A stretch of 64,000 nt of DNA from Nereocystis luetkeana (Eukaryota > Sar > Phaeophyceae > Laminariales > Laminariaceae): assembly GCA_031213475.1 (NCBI GenBank), contig JARUPZ010000004.1:4907169-4971168 (forward strand). Direction: 5' to 3'. Below the pieces are notes generated by a model. It did no database searches, had not been told where the DNA came from, and worked only from the letters and a program-made list of their open reading frames with translations. Both the position numbers and the translations under genes were made by a program. The first letter of the stretch is position 1. Each line of letters begins with the position of its first letter. Of the stretch, positions 45,578 through 57,141 are shown piece after piece.

Positions 45578-45598
45578 GTGCAGTTCTTGGTGCTGTAA
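45578..45598 (+). CDS. Possible alternative last exon of gene B (6 codons)
   Basis: Same acceptor and same 21 bases as 16382-16402 (VQFLVL then TAA). It would join in phase 0 to the donor at 43107. Conservation between diverged flanks supports it, but the sequence could equally belong to a longer conserved non-coding block. Confidence 0.3.
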   Translation: MQFLVL

Positions 45599-46419
45599 CG
45601 CTTCCTTCCATCGTTTCGATCTGGGCCTGTGGATACCGACAAGCTGGTATACAACCCCATGTTGCCTGTTCTCACGTACTGTTTAGTGTGCTCTTGTGCC
45701 CGACATTGTGTCCGACATGAAGTGTTGAAATCGTCAGGCGTCAGTTCGCCCTAGACCTGGGTCTGCCTCAGGAGCCTCCCGGCCAAGTTAATATCTACAG
45801 CAGTGGCGTCACACACAACAGCTTCCAGGAACCACATCACAGTCTTGTAAGGTCTGCGTTTTCTCACGTGACTCCCTGCGTAAGTCTCTTCTGTAGATTC
45901 ATGCCCCCTCCGCCGGCGTCATCGTCTGCTTTGCTATTTTTCTGCCTTTGGTCCTCTTCGTTAGATGATCGGCTTTCCTTTCGTATGTGGCCCCCTCGCT
46001 ACTAGGTTTGAGGCGTATGTACTCGAGTACATTTGTATGAACCTGGTGAATTGGGGATTTCGTGCATTATTTATTTGATGTGCTTGCTCCCTCTCTGGAA
46101 TCTCACACTGCAACTTTATCAGTTGTTGGTTGCAGCAGTACGATGCAATACAATCTGCGGGTAATACGATACACGCACAGCAGAGGGACCACACTCGGAG
46201 TATCGATTGTTTCATTCATGAATGTTGAGACTGTTAGGGTGCTTGCGGCCTCAACATTGCGAGTGACTGGGAGTTAGAGCAGTACTCAACTTTAAACCTC
46301 GAAACACGTTCTTGTCCGAGGCATGATACCAGGTATATCATTGGTTTTTGTTTCCTGTGGTGTTCGTCCACTCCAGAGATTCTGGAGCGTGTCCGGTGGC
46401 CATGGACTGGGTTGTTGGC

Positions 46420-46800
46420 GGGGAGTTCTGTGAAGGTGTTACCTACTGAGCTAAGAATACAGGGGTAAACGATCGATCGATTACCCAGCTCAAGGTAATC
46501 CTGAAAACACTCCCCCCCCTCTGTGAACGGCAAGATCTTTGGGGCGTTGGAACCGTATTCGTACATACGTCCGTACGCTGGCCTACCCGCTTCGTTTCAT
46601 ATCCTGGGGAACCAGGGAGATATGTTTTTTAGGTGTGCACGCGCAAGCGTTTTTTCTGTGAAAGAAACGTTCAAAGTGAGGTTCAAACCCGTGTCCTACC
46701 GACGACGCCAAATGTGCAGGCGTTACCGACAGAGCTATAGTTGTAAAATATCGATAGATTACCCAGCCCAAGGTAATCCGTATAACAGTTACCTTCAACA
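46420..46800 (-). mobile_element. SINE-like tRNA-derived repeat, two tandem units
   Basis: On the minus strand TAGCTCTGTCGGTAACGCC (A box type) and GGGTTTGAACCTC (B box type) lie 30-40 bases apart in the second unit. The first unit keeps TAGCTCAGTAGGTAAC. Units repeat at about 278 bp (TCGAT-GATT landmark at 46,473 and 46,751). Copy A has no such sequence at this point (about 16,930), so it is an insertion in the B flank. Confidence 0.65.
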
Positions 46801-47235
46801 AGGGTTTTGGGTTTGTACAGCAGTATGCGTCGTCTAAGTGATCGTTATTGATGTTCGTTTGTATGAATAGAATTCGGCCGTTCTGTTCAGCTTTGGAACG
46901 AAGGGTTGTCCCAGCTGTCTTACCCAGGTACACTCATCTCAAATCTTAGGGTTCCATCACAGCGGTGCCCTGGCAACAAGCGTAGCTTTGTGAGTCGTCG
47001 CTGGATAGTGTAGACCTTCAGTCCACGGTATCGGATACGTAGCCAAGATATCGCCATCACCTGCGGAGCAGGGCATTTCCAAACGGAAACGTTGTGGCGC
47101 TTACGGAACGATGATGTTGGTTGGCCGGAGGGTTTTACGATCTAATGTACAGTAGAGGGGACGGAGTCCCCCGACTACACGCGGGCTCCCGACCCCTCCG
47201 TGAGGGAAAAGGACCCAGTGAACATGCGGTCAAGA

Positions 47236-49245
47236 TCTACATAACACCGTCGAATTTTTGGGTTTGCAAATTCGGCGTAAACGAGAAATAATCGTTACTC
47301 ACGTATCTGTAACTACGTGTACCACGCGAGGTCGAGTGGGGGCGCATGTCTGGATTTGCCTTGACACTCCAGTTTCGAAGGCTCGACCTGTCTGTATGAC
47401 AAGCACTAGACTTCTTGCCGCCGGTGATAGCTTCTCCATGTGCAGAGACCAGCCTCAGAGATCGAGTTCGCTTAACATATGCTTCGTAGCCGGGAACCGG
47501 CTTTCCTTTGGAGGCGTTCAGCCACACGCAGCACCTGGACTGTTTGCGGGTCGACGTTCACTGCAGGAAACCTCATGCATTCGCCCTATCGGACCTGCTA
47601 TCCATACGCAAAGACTCAATAAAAAAAATGGATGACACCGATACCATATCGTACTACTGCAGGCTTCAGACCTTTCCCATACAATCGCCATTAAATGGGG
47701 TGAGAGGACGTGATTTTGTCTGCTGCGGTATTCCTTCCGTATCCACAGCAGCCATGATAAGCTTTGGATACGTTAGGATGAAGCCTATTCCATACGCCCC
47801 TTTCAATATAACGGTACTCATAAGTTGGTGCCCCGGGTCGGGTGTTTTAGGACTGTAAGAACTTCTCATTAAGACAGTGGCGACAAACGTTCAAGACGGG
47901 CACAACAACAACAACGCCGACTGGACGATGATATTTCACACATACCCTCACGCTGGAGAATAGCCTTACGCATTGCATGTCGATCAATTCATCCTATTGC
48001 CAGTACAAACTATGCCGAGGAGCGTGTCACAGGGGGTTAGCTCAACTATCCGACTGATGACGCGGTACCGGAGGGCGTCCCCGCGAGAAAGAGGAGGTAG
48101 CTGGTTGGCAGTGTCGGGGCGTCCACGTGGTCGCTGATGATCTACAGGCCAGTGCCGTCGACTGTCCGTCGATCAATTCCATCGCCGCCTCCCTCGTCTA
48201 CACGCTTGACTGCATCTGTCTGCATTCTGCTGTCCTTCGTTTTGTAAGTGCTGTTCGAGTCATGCTGGTATTGACCGAGAAAAAGGATTGACCCAGAGTA
48301 TAGTGTGTCGGCCCAGGGCGATCACATTACTGCTGTTTCCGTGGTGCGATGTTCGGGGTCGGAAACGACAACAATCGGAGAATGCCAACACCCCTCTACC
48401 CTTCAATACCCATTTCCCCCCGAAAGCCAGCGACACCCGGGACTCCCCGGACTACGGCCGCATCTCTGCAACATACACGCTTATTATGTGCACGTGCGCA
48501 ACACGGACAAGCAAAGGACAAAAATGACCCCCCACCGGGACTGTCCGGCCTCGCACGGTGTGAAGCCCTCAACCCCATCGACGGATTGGTAATATCTGAA
48601 ACAGCTGTGCCAATCTCGCGTACTGCCCATGGAGCACACAAGACGGTTTTGCGCCGAAGTAATTTTTCCATTGTAGCATGGTTAATGATGGCTCATGTAT
48701 GCTGAAGTTTGGTGGGTTTCATGCTCCAAGGTAGACGGGCAATCTGGTGTGCTCGATGTTTTCGTTGTCGGTGGGCTCAATGGTTCAGCAGTGTCTCCTG
48801 AAATATAGCTGATCACAACTTAGCCAGGGTTCGGGAGGATAGCTCGCTTCAAAGGTATATGCTATACGTATAACAATACTGTTAACGTCGTCACCAGGCG
48901 AGCGCCCGTTGTTCCCATTCCTAGAGAGCTGAATGTACGGGCAACAATGGTAAACAGTGAAGCCGTGCTAGAGCGCACAACGGTAATGATGGGATGATTC
49001 ACCTAACTCGAAAGACAGTGACTTATCGTGGGGGCCACGCGCCTATCTCATGGCAGGCAACCATCCTCCAAGTTTTTGCCCCGAATCAATGTGTACGTCA
49101 CATGAAAGCGAAACAGTATACCATTTTTTTCCCTTACGCCCCGACACGTACAATCAGGAATGAAACGTGTGACGCATCACAAAGAACCGAGCATATCCTT
49201 ACGGACTCATACCAACGCGCACGTCGCACGTCACCCACATCTCAG
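47236..49245. other. Spacer upstream of the broken F5/8C copy
   Basis: No LRR, EGF or cap exon like those of genes A and B could be found here, and no other gene is recognised. Short open frames at 47,260-47,860 and 48,290-48,700 have no clear domain. Confidence 0.5.
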
Positions 49246-49690
49246 GCCTCGTCGATGCTAGCGAAATTCCCCTGATAGACGTGAAGGCCACTCGGTCCGA
49301 CACGCGGGCATCTGGGAATGGCTGCGCCCGAAATGGTTGCGCATCCTGTAACGTCCGGGACGGCGGTCTCTCGGCAAACCTCTCGCTGGTCGGGTCAGGG
49401 AGGTGCCCTCGACCGCTCTGGTGGCGACGAGGGCTGGTGCAGCACATACTTCATTGAGAACCCCCCGAACATGGTTAGGAAGAAAATTGGCTTTTTCTAT
49501 GTGGCTGATATGACAAGGACGCTGAGCGTGTTCTTCATTGGTGATCACCACAGCACAACCATGTCTAGCGGCTCAACGCCTGTGTGCCAGAGAGCTTCGA
49601 CCTTTCCATCGGCGAGACCAAGGGCATCTCTATTTTTTTCGACGACCCCAAGGGGAACGTCGACTTGTGGCTGAGCATCCCCGATGGACG
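49246..49690 (+). pseudogene. Third F5/8C exon copy, broken
   Basis: After CTCAG the frame reads LVDASEIPLIDVKATRSDTR, aligning with the start of the F5/8C exons of genes A and B. The alignment continues through the SRWS, D-E-G-W-C and WLSIPD segments, but in more than one frame. Small indels near 49,380 and 49,590 shift it, and the final I-T-E-V strand and donor are altered. No LRR, EGF or linker exons are seen in front of it. It is a decayed third copy of the domain, left over from another member of the tandem family or an incomplete duplication. Confidence 0.75.
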
Positions 49691-51690
49691 TGCGACAAGC
49701 ATATGAACGCCATTTGTCGAACGCTGAAGTGGTAAGCTGGACTCCCACATTCCCAGGCCGAATAACATGCTCAATCGTGGTTGGAAACACCATAATAGTT
49801 TACTTGGTTACCTGGTATGTAAAAAAGTACCAGGTATACATATGCGGACTACTTGCAGATACGACCAACACAGAACAGTGAACGACTTTGGTCCAGATGC
49901 AGCCTGGATGCACCATATCCCCTTAGGACGTCCGCCATGTAATTCTCCCGAATCGCGTGTAGGTTACTACTGTGACTTTCCTGTTCCTATTTTGTGGGTT
50001 AAGCACTTGTTGACGCCATCGGACCTGCGGCGAAATCTTGGCTGCGTGTTGGTTAGTAAATGTGTTCCCGTGAAAAGCTGCGCACATGTAGGTACCTCGC
50101 GACATAAAACAATACGCTCAGAAACATTTTCGCTAGTGTATGGTACATGGGTGCCTAGGTCTACCAAGCGAGAACGCTTCAATAACTACGATTGATGTTT
50201 GGCGCGCATCGATCCCCTTCACACCAAACAAATAGTGCTTCAAGTGAAATCCGACACAGCGTAGCAGAAGTGAGGAACATATTGCATATATTTGACATTG
50301 ATTCAATGAGCATTGTTCACGTACAGCGGCTGCTGTCTGGAGTGCTGCCTGCACCGTACAAAACGCACAGTAGTCGTGAACACAGAGAGAAATACGCCTG
50401 ATGTCTGGGGTGCTGTCATAGTGACGGCTCGCGGACATGCAGTGAAAGAGGAGCAATCCAACCGAAAAAACACCACACGAATATCAACGGTCGACATCTC
50501 GTCCCGAACTGTCTTACACAAAAGGTGCAGCACAGCTATTAATAAGATACTGTGAGGAGGGTAGCCGGATATAAGCTGGTAAGGGGCACAGGGATGTCGG
50601 TGCTGGGCAGAGCACGCTGCTTGTAGTTCACGAACTTCTTATGATTGCTCCTCAAGTGAGTTGAGAGGAAGGGGGAGAACTCGAGTGAGCGGTAGGGGGG
50701 CTTCGCCAGGAACACGGCTCAGCCCAGACGTCAACCAATACTAGCCTGGTATGAAGATACGAGTATTCCCATACAGAAGATACCCAAAGCGCTACGTACG
50801 TGTAGTCATACAAGAACCGCATACGGGTATGTTCCCAAAACGCTACGCGAAGCCGTATAAGATTCGCAAACGGGTATGCTCCCAAAACGCTACGCTTGAT
50901 CCGTATAAGATCCTCAAACGGTAAATGTACGTTCCTATACGATAGATATGCTACTCCATCACATTGACCCACCCTGAATAGTCGTAGATGCAAATCACAC
51001 GACGATGAAATGTATGACCATATCATCCCATAAAGTCGGGAAGAGAGATTGAAGATGCGGCTATTCAACACAGAAATGAGGTGATAGATCTACCCCACAC
51101 CTCGTAGTGAGGCTTCGACGCCTAACTCAAGAAAAAACGGAAAGTGGAAGGAGAGGATAAAAACAAAACGCAACAAACCAGACAAGGCGCGCGGGCGCGA
51201 AGAAAAGCGAAGGCGAAATACGTTAGCGGGAAGAACGCCGCAAAGCTTGAAATAGAGAACATAACGTACACTCGAGGTCTACAACGTGGGGACTCGAGGC
51301 TGACGAGAACGTAGAGCCAAGGAACCGAGACGTGGGACCCGGGACGGCCAGCTGGTAAACACACTAGAACAACGTGGAAAGAGACAGGGTCTGTCGTCCG
51401 CACGGACATACGCTAAAGAAAACCGGGGCGATAAGGAATGCCTCATACCAGGTATGCTGCAACGCAGGCAGAAAATGTAGGTCGTGGTAAGGCTAGTCGC
51501 GGCAAAACAGGTATGCCGATAAGCGGGAGCCAAACGAAACGCCTGGAAACTTCAACAAGAGCAGGGAATCTAAAGCAAGTCTCGTACGCTGAAAACAAAT
51601 CAGGCAGTAGAAAGCACATGTATATCCGATACGCAGGACAGAACAAGGAGAAAAGGTAGGCAAAAAAATCGGAACGAAAAACAAGGTACA
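49691..51690. other. Spacer between the broken F5/8C copy and the retroelement
   Basis: Holds the inverted R2 repeat and, at 50,780-50,930, three imperfect units of 47-51 bp sharing CCCAAAACGCTACG and CCGTATAAGAT. No gene is supported. Minus-strand frames at 51,120-51,530 show no recognisable domain. Confidence 0.5.
50315..50460 (-). repeat. Dispersed repeat family R2, inverted copy
   Basis: The minus strand reads CACTGCATGTCCGCGAGC and GCAGCACTCCAGACAGCAGC at the same spacing as in 21,990-22,140. Confidence 0.55.
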
Positions 51691-52510
51691 AGTACTGTAG
51701 CACCACGATTCGGCGGCTTTCACGAAGAGCAGGCCGGTGAAAATGGTGGCAGAAAGTCGCTGGGAAAAAAACGCTAAAGCGTCCGTTGTACAACACCATG
51801 ATTTTCGAGTGGTAGTTTAACAGAAGGTAGAAAAAAAATAACCCAATCGCAAACAATCCCAAACGGACGATACCACGATAGTTCGGCAGCCTTCGATTGA
51901 AAAGGCAACCGAGACCGCCAGTGAAAGAAAAAACAACCGAAGTCCCCGTGAATAACCGAAGCCAAAGTGGGTAGCCGAAGACCCAGGGAATACCCGAAGT
52001 TGCAATACCACGACATTTCGGTCGTTGTCGCTGATAAAAGCGAACGAAACCGGTAGCGGTAGACTGAAGACACCAGACCCGCACACCAGAAAGGACAATA
52101 CCACGACAGTTCGGCTGCCTTCGCCAAAGAAAGCGAACGAAACCGGTAGCGGTAGAATGAAGACAGCAGACCCGCACACCAGAAAGGACAATACCACGAC
52201 AGTTCGGCTGCCTTCGCCAAAGAAAGCGAACGGAACCGGCAGTGGTAGATGAAAAACAGCGAACGAACACACCGGAGAAGACAATACCACGACAGTTCGG
52301 TTGCCTTCACCAGAGAAAGCGAACGGAACCGGCAGTGACAGAGTGAAAACGGCAGACCAACACTGCCGAACGTGCAACACTATTTTGTGAAGGAACAACC
52401 TTAAAACAAAAAGTAGATCAAGCAAACAAATCAATACGTCCGAACGTACAATACCACGAAAGTTCGGCGGCTTTATTGAAAGAGGCGAGCGGAACTGGCG
52501 GTGGTCAGAT
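51690..52510. repeat. 93-bp minisatellite at the 3' side of the retroelement
   Basis: The core ACAATACCACGACAGTTCGG, followed by CTGCCTTCGCCAAAGAAAGC and GAACCGGTAG, repeats at 93 bp (landmarks at 52,041, 52,134, 52,227, 52,320), with degenerate relatives on both sides. Since 93 is a multiple of three, minus-strand frames stay open through it. This explains their length and does not prove coding. Confidence 0.8.
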
Positions 52511-52682
52511 GGAAGGAGCAATACGAAACATTTGAGAGCGGAAGGAACGCAAACAAAAACGCACGCGTAGTGCTAGACCTGAGTTAGCCGAAAACTAGAC
52601 AAAAAAGGGCGACGTACTAGGATCGAAAAACGAAGGGGCACTCACCCAAACGGTCCAAAGAAATACACAATGGTAAAGGAGG

Positions 52683-53099
52683 CTACTCATGAGGGCCAAG
52701 AGGGGCAGTCAGAGGCCCACTGGGCCCGTCAAAACTGCGTACTACCCCGCGAGCAAGGCTTCCAGTCTTGTGGCGTTGTAAACACCACGATCCGTAGATG
52801 GCGACGCTGAAGGTTGTGTAGTTCGCCGGCCGGAGGTTGATCTTGACCGGTCCAGGGTCGTCGAGGAACCGGATGATGTAGGTGTTGTCCGAAGGAGAGT
52901 CAGAGGGAACGCGATTGGCAATCTTGCCCAGCCGAAATAGGCCATCGCGAGTCTTGTACCAAAGGTGTGCTCCTGGTGGAAGTACGGTGGAGCTGAAGGA
53001 GCCTAGCCAGACATCACGGGGAACGAGGGTGGAGCCGGAGGCGAGGAAGATTTGTCCTTCAGACCGTGATAGCTCGCGTTGCGCGGCACCGATGCGCAT
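52683..53099 (-). pseudogene. C-terminal domain after the chromodomain
   Basis: Same frame as integrase and chromodomain, just past the second TAA. It contains GAHLWYKTRDGLFRLGKIAN and IIRFLDDPGPVKINL, a small beta-rich pattern like SH3/Tudor-type barrels. No named family can be assigned by eye. Confidence 0.45.
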
Positions 53100-53105
53100 C
53101 TGTCG

Positions 53106-53414
53106 TTAGAGGCGGTTAGCCTGGCGGTGTTGTGTTGGGGTGCCGGACCAGTAGAGGAGGATGTGGCGTCTGGAGTGTTGTAGGTCGAGTTCCCTCTCCC
53201 AGGAAGGGCTAAGCAGTCCGACCCAATGAGTCTTATATAGGACCGCGATCACCCCGCCACGGCCGCGAACGAATTGATGGCCCGTGATCTGTTCAACCTC
53301 GAGGCGTTCCGGCGGTGGTGAGACGTCGTCGAAGGTGACGTGGAAGGGAGGGGGTTTGCTGGTGAAGGAGTTGAGCACATACTTGGTGAGGTCCGCTGGT
53401 AGGTACTTGGGCAT
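53106..53414 (-). pseudogene. Retroelement chromodomain
   Basis: In the integrase frame, after the TAA and about 25 codons, the sequence LEVEQITGHQFVRGRGG is followed by hydrophobic strands, then SPSWERELDLQHSRRHILLY. This is the V-E-x-I-x-x-H-R ... W-E-x-E-x-x-L pattern of chromodomains, which direct insertion toward particular chromatin. A second in-frame TAA (53,106-53,108) follows. Confidence 0.7.
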
Positions 53415-53489
53415 GTTGTTGGTGTCGTTGGGGCTCCGGCATGGCTTGCAGCGCTTGACGGAGACGCGGCGTTTGGAGTCCCGTCCAGG

Positions 53490-54821
53490 TTAATCCGAGG
53501 GTATGTCGAGGAAGAGGAGCTTGTCGTAGAGGGGTCGGTTGTCGGGGACGTCGGAGGCCGGCGCTGGGCCCACGGCGAGAATCTTCAACGGCCCAATCCA
53601 GTTGAGGGAAAGCTTGGTCTTGAGCACGGTGGTGTCGGTGTCTTTCTTGGCACCTTGGCGGATAGTGGCCGCGGAGTTGTAAACCCATGCACAGCCGCCG
53701 ACGGTGTACGGGGGTGAAAGACGAAGGGCGTCCATGATGAGGGTGTTGCGGCGGGCCAGAGGTATAGCGGTGACGGCGTGGTGTTCGCGGACGAGATGGT
53801 AGGCGTGTTGATGGCGCTCAGTGGCGAGGTTGCAGTAGACCAGGTGGTCTCGGTCCAGGCTCTGGTGGCCGCCAATGTTGGGGGAGTCCAAGACTGAGAG
53901 GGGCAGACGCGGAAGGTGGCCTATGTGAAATTCGTTAAGCGCCAGCCCAGTGGAGGCGTTGACCGAGTTGTTGTACGCGGATTCGACGTGCGGAAGCAGC
54001 TCGTCAACGTTGTCTTGTCGCTCGTTGCCGCCCATGGAGAGCATTTCGGCCACGGTGTGGTTGACGCGCTCGACACCACCATTGGTGCAGGGGTGGTACC
54101 AGCTGGTGTTGATCTTGTTAATGCCAAGGGGTTCGTAGATGGCGTTGGAGAGCTTCGAGGTGAAGTGTAGCGCGTTGTCGGAGATGAGGTTGACGGGGCA
54201 CCCCCACAGAAGGATGTACTGGTCGATTAGGATATCGGCTGTGCCGACGGCGGTGAACTGGGCTGCTGCCACTGCGTACATGTCGGCACGGCGGCTGAAG
54301 CGGTCGGCGAAGAGAAGGATGTAGACGTTGCCGTGTGGGGTAAGAGGCAGCGGCCCGAAGTAGTCAACGCTGACGGTGATATCTGGGCCGTTAGGTAGGG
54401 GCAGGGAAACGGTGGGCCAGCGGATGGTCTGGCGCAAGGTCTTACGCGCCTGGCACTTGAGACAGCGCCGGATCCACCAGCGGGCGGAGATGTCTAGACC
54501 GATCCACCAGAAAAAGCGCGCGAGCATGCTCACCGTGCGGGATGCTCCCAAGTGGCAGGAAGTGGTAGCGTGGCAGGTGTGCAGCACCCATTGGCGCATC
54601 AACATCGGAACGCAGATGCGCGGGGTTGGTGCGGTGGAGAATGTGCAGCTGGGTTCGGTGCGGTGAGGCTTAAGTGGTTGTCGAACCAGGAGGACGGTGT
54701 TGTCGTCGGTGCGGTGAAGTTGGATTTTCCCTGCAAGGGCAAGCATGTCTGGGAGCGACGGGCGCCGGGACGGCTGGAATGAATGCAGGAGGTCGGGCGG
54801 CGGGGTGGCCGGGGAGTGCAA
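53490..54821 (-). pseudogene. Retroelement integrase
   Basis: A 443-codon frame carries the H-H-C-C zinc finger (HTCHATTSCHLGASR, later CLKCQARK). The DDE core follows: SVDYFGPLP, NLISDNALHF and GGVERVNHTVAEML give D, D and E in order. The C-terminal part has a W-V-Y-N-x-A / L-x-x-x-W-I-G-P-L segment. A TAA at 53,490-53,492 ends it, but the same frame continues. Confidence 0.88.
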
Positions 54822-54829
54822 GGAAATGT

Positions 54830-55690
54830 AGTGTATGGTAGCGGCGCACAGGGCTCGGCGCTTTGTTCGCGCGCCCAGTCCGTGTGCGTGAAGTGCTCCA
54901 CACAGGAGAGAAGATGGCGGTCGTCGTCGGCAAACTCCGGCAGGACAAGTGAGGACGACACCGGAGATCGTGGAAGAGGTCGCGCTGAAGCCGATCTTGG
55001 GAGGCCGTTGTTGGGCGCGACGGCAGGCTCGGGGGTGTGGGGCCTAGGTGGGGAAGAGGACGGTGCCGAAGGAAATCTTGAGCTCATGGTCGCTCGCAGC
55101 GCGGGCTGCGCTGGTTGCGCGGGCGACACGGCCTGTGGGGTTGTTGGGTCGGAAGGACACGGTGGCCCTTTGTCTGTGGGCGCGGGTGCGCGAGGGCGGG
55201 AAGGCGCTGACCGTGGAGGTAGAGCCGCCGTTACTTGGCGGCCGAAACCATAGTCGGCGGTGGCGCGGGAAATGCCAGCGGCGGCTGTGGCGCGATGGCG
55301 GGTCCGCGAAGAGATCAGGTCCGTAGGAGCTGGCGATCTGGCGATAATGGTGGGCCGTGGAGAGACGAAGGGCGGCCTGAAAGCCAAGCCAGGACGAGCG
55401 CCAGCGTCCACGGCACAGTTCGCAGATCTGGAGAGGGACCCGGCGGCGTTGTCATGGGTCGAAATAGGCCCGACGAAGGTTTTGGGGGCCAAGGAAGGTC
55501 CGGAGGAACCCGTGGAGGGTCCAAGGCGGCGGAAGTAGCCGTAGTCGTCGTCAGTGAAGGGGATTGGTCGGATGACCGGGATGGGAAGGGAGGGAGTTGG
55601 TACGAGCCCACCCAAGCCGATGCCCGGCATGGAGGGTTCGCAAGGCGTGAAGACGCAGGGACGGACGAGGTAGATCCCCACGGTGTCGGG
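54830..55690 (-). pseudogene. Long Pro/Ser/Ala-rich linker between RNase H and integrase
   Basis: The RNase H frame stays open for about 290 further codons of low complexity with PSLAPKTFVGPISTHD-like composition and no domain. Ty3/Gypsy elements usually pass from RNase H to the integrase zinc finger with a much shorter link. The frame changes near its end. Confidence 0.6.
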
Positions 55691-56130
55691 GCTGGTCAGG
55701 TGGTTGGGTCCAGTGCGGTCGGCGTCGGTGGCTGGCTGGGGGAGGCGGGAGAGGAAGTCGGCGTTACCATTGGCCGTACCTTTCCGGTACTCCAGCGTGT
55801 ACGTGTACGCGGAGAGGAACTCCAACCGATGCTGCACACGGGCGTTGTGCTCGCCGACCTTTGCGATGCTCTCGAGCGCCTTATTGTCGGAGTAGATGAC
55901 GAAATTGGTTGACCAAAGGTGACCGTGTAGCCGCTTGATGGCCCAAACGAAGCTGCCGGCTTCGAGGTCAAGGGGGGTCCTAGAACGTTCCGAGTCCAGG
56001 GTGGCGCGGCTGATGAAGAGGATTGGTGGGGCGGAACCGTCTGGTTGTTCCTGCACGAGGGTGGCGCGAAGTTGTCGCGGCTGGCGTCACAGTACAAGCG
56101 GAAGGGGCGGGAGTTGTCGGCGACAGCGTC
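55690..56130 (-). pseudogene. Retroelement RNase H, frameshifted
   Basis: The sequence begins FRLYCDASRDNF in the RT frame and continues after a one-base loss near 56,066 with QEQPDGSAPPILFISRATL, then FVIYSDNKAL and NGNADFLSRLP. D-A-S, S-D-N-K-A-L and N-x-x-A-D-x-L-S-R are RNase H motifs. It passes directly into a long linker. Confidence 0.8.
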
Positions 56131-57000
56131 GTAGTCCAGGAAAACCAGGATCGGAGGGGCGGCGAGCTCGCGGAGAATCTCGCGGACGGTCGCTTCCATG
56201 GCCGGGGTGAAAAGGAGTTTGGCCCCTTGCTTGAGAAGGGCGGTGATGGGGCTTACGCCTGTGGAGAGGTTTCCGAGGAACTTGCGGTAGCAGCCAATTC
56301 CGCCAATGAGCGCACGGGGTTGCTTTACATTCGACGGCATCGGCACCTTTGTCAAGGCAGCGACCTTGTCGGCGTTAGGGCTCACGCCGGCGGGGGAGAT
56401 GGTATGCCCCAGGAAGTCAGCCTTGGTGAGGCCAATTCTGGCCTTGGCGGCGGAGAGCTTGAGGTTGTGGAGACGAAGGCGTTGGAAGAGGGATCGGATG
56501 TTGGCGGTGTGGGCGGGGGGGTCCGTATTGTAGACGATGATGTCGTCAAGTCAGCCGGCGACGCGTTCCAGGCCTTTGATGACCCTGTTGATTGCCTTGA
56601 CGAATCAACCGGGCGCGTCGCTACTGCCCTGCGGCATGACGAGCCACTCGAATAGCCTACCGGGGGTGCAGAAAGCCGTGAGGGAAACCGTGTCCTTATC
56701 GATGGTGATCTGGTGGAAGAAGGAGACGATGTCGAACAGGGAGAAGATGCGTCCTTTGCCCAAATAGTCCAGGATCTCGTCGACGCGGGGAATGGGGAGT
56801 TGTCCGAGGGAGCTGATGGCGTTGAGCTTCTTGTAGTTGATCGTGATGCGAACGCGTCCGTCTTTCTTAGGAATAGCTACCATGGGGCTGGAGCACGGCG
56901 AAGTGGAGTGCTGGATGAGCCCGACCGCAAGGTACTGGTCGATGAGGGCATCGGCCTTCTTGGCAATGATCGGGTTCGTCCGGTAAGGGCGGGGCCCTCG
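56070..57000 (-). pseudogene. Retroelement reverse transcriptase with two TGA stops
   Basis: The frame starts with TNPIIAKKADALIDQYL, continues through MVAIPKKDGRVRITINYKKL, FSLFDIVSFFHQI and FEWLVMPQG, and ends with L-D-D-I-I-V-Y. These are RT fingers and palm with the D-D catalytic pair. TGA codons interrupt at 56,605-56,607 (where Trp is usual) and 56,551-56,553 (just before L-D-D, where an aromatic is usual). The thumb continues with GYRKFLGNL-like residues. Confidence 0.85.
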
Positions 57001-57141
57001 TTAGCCACTGGAATGTTGCCGTGGAGGGCATGTACGTCGGGGGCGGGGTTGGGCGGAGAGGTCTCCAGGGAAAGGTCGGACAGGGTGGAAATTGGCACTT
57101 GCACCAATGGAGCAGAGGAGGTCCCAAGCAGTTCCCCCGGT

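Larger units (their letters stand above)
43231..47235 (+). other. Downstream part of the duplicated segment, copy B
   Basis: Counterpart of 14,706-17,430, longer mainly because of the SINE-like insertion at 46,420-46,800 and other unaligned sequence. Apart from the possible mini-exon at 45578 no gene is seen. Confidence 0.5.

Noticed and set aside
45499..45720. Frame with hydrophobic TFAGAVLGAVTLPS, also partly in copy A at 16,360
   Set aside because: Could be taken as a membrane segment, but the frames diverge right after it between copies; the conserved acceptor with a short phase-0 tail explains the conservation better.
51443..52521. Long minus-strand frames with repeated peptide (R-R-Q-P-N-C-R-G type)
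   Set aside because: They follow a 93-bp minisatellite, which keeps frames open by its period; no domain and no splice or start context.
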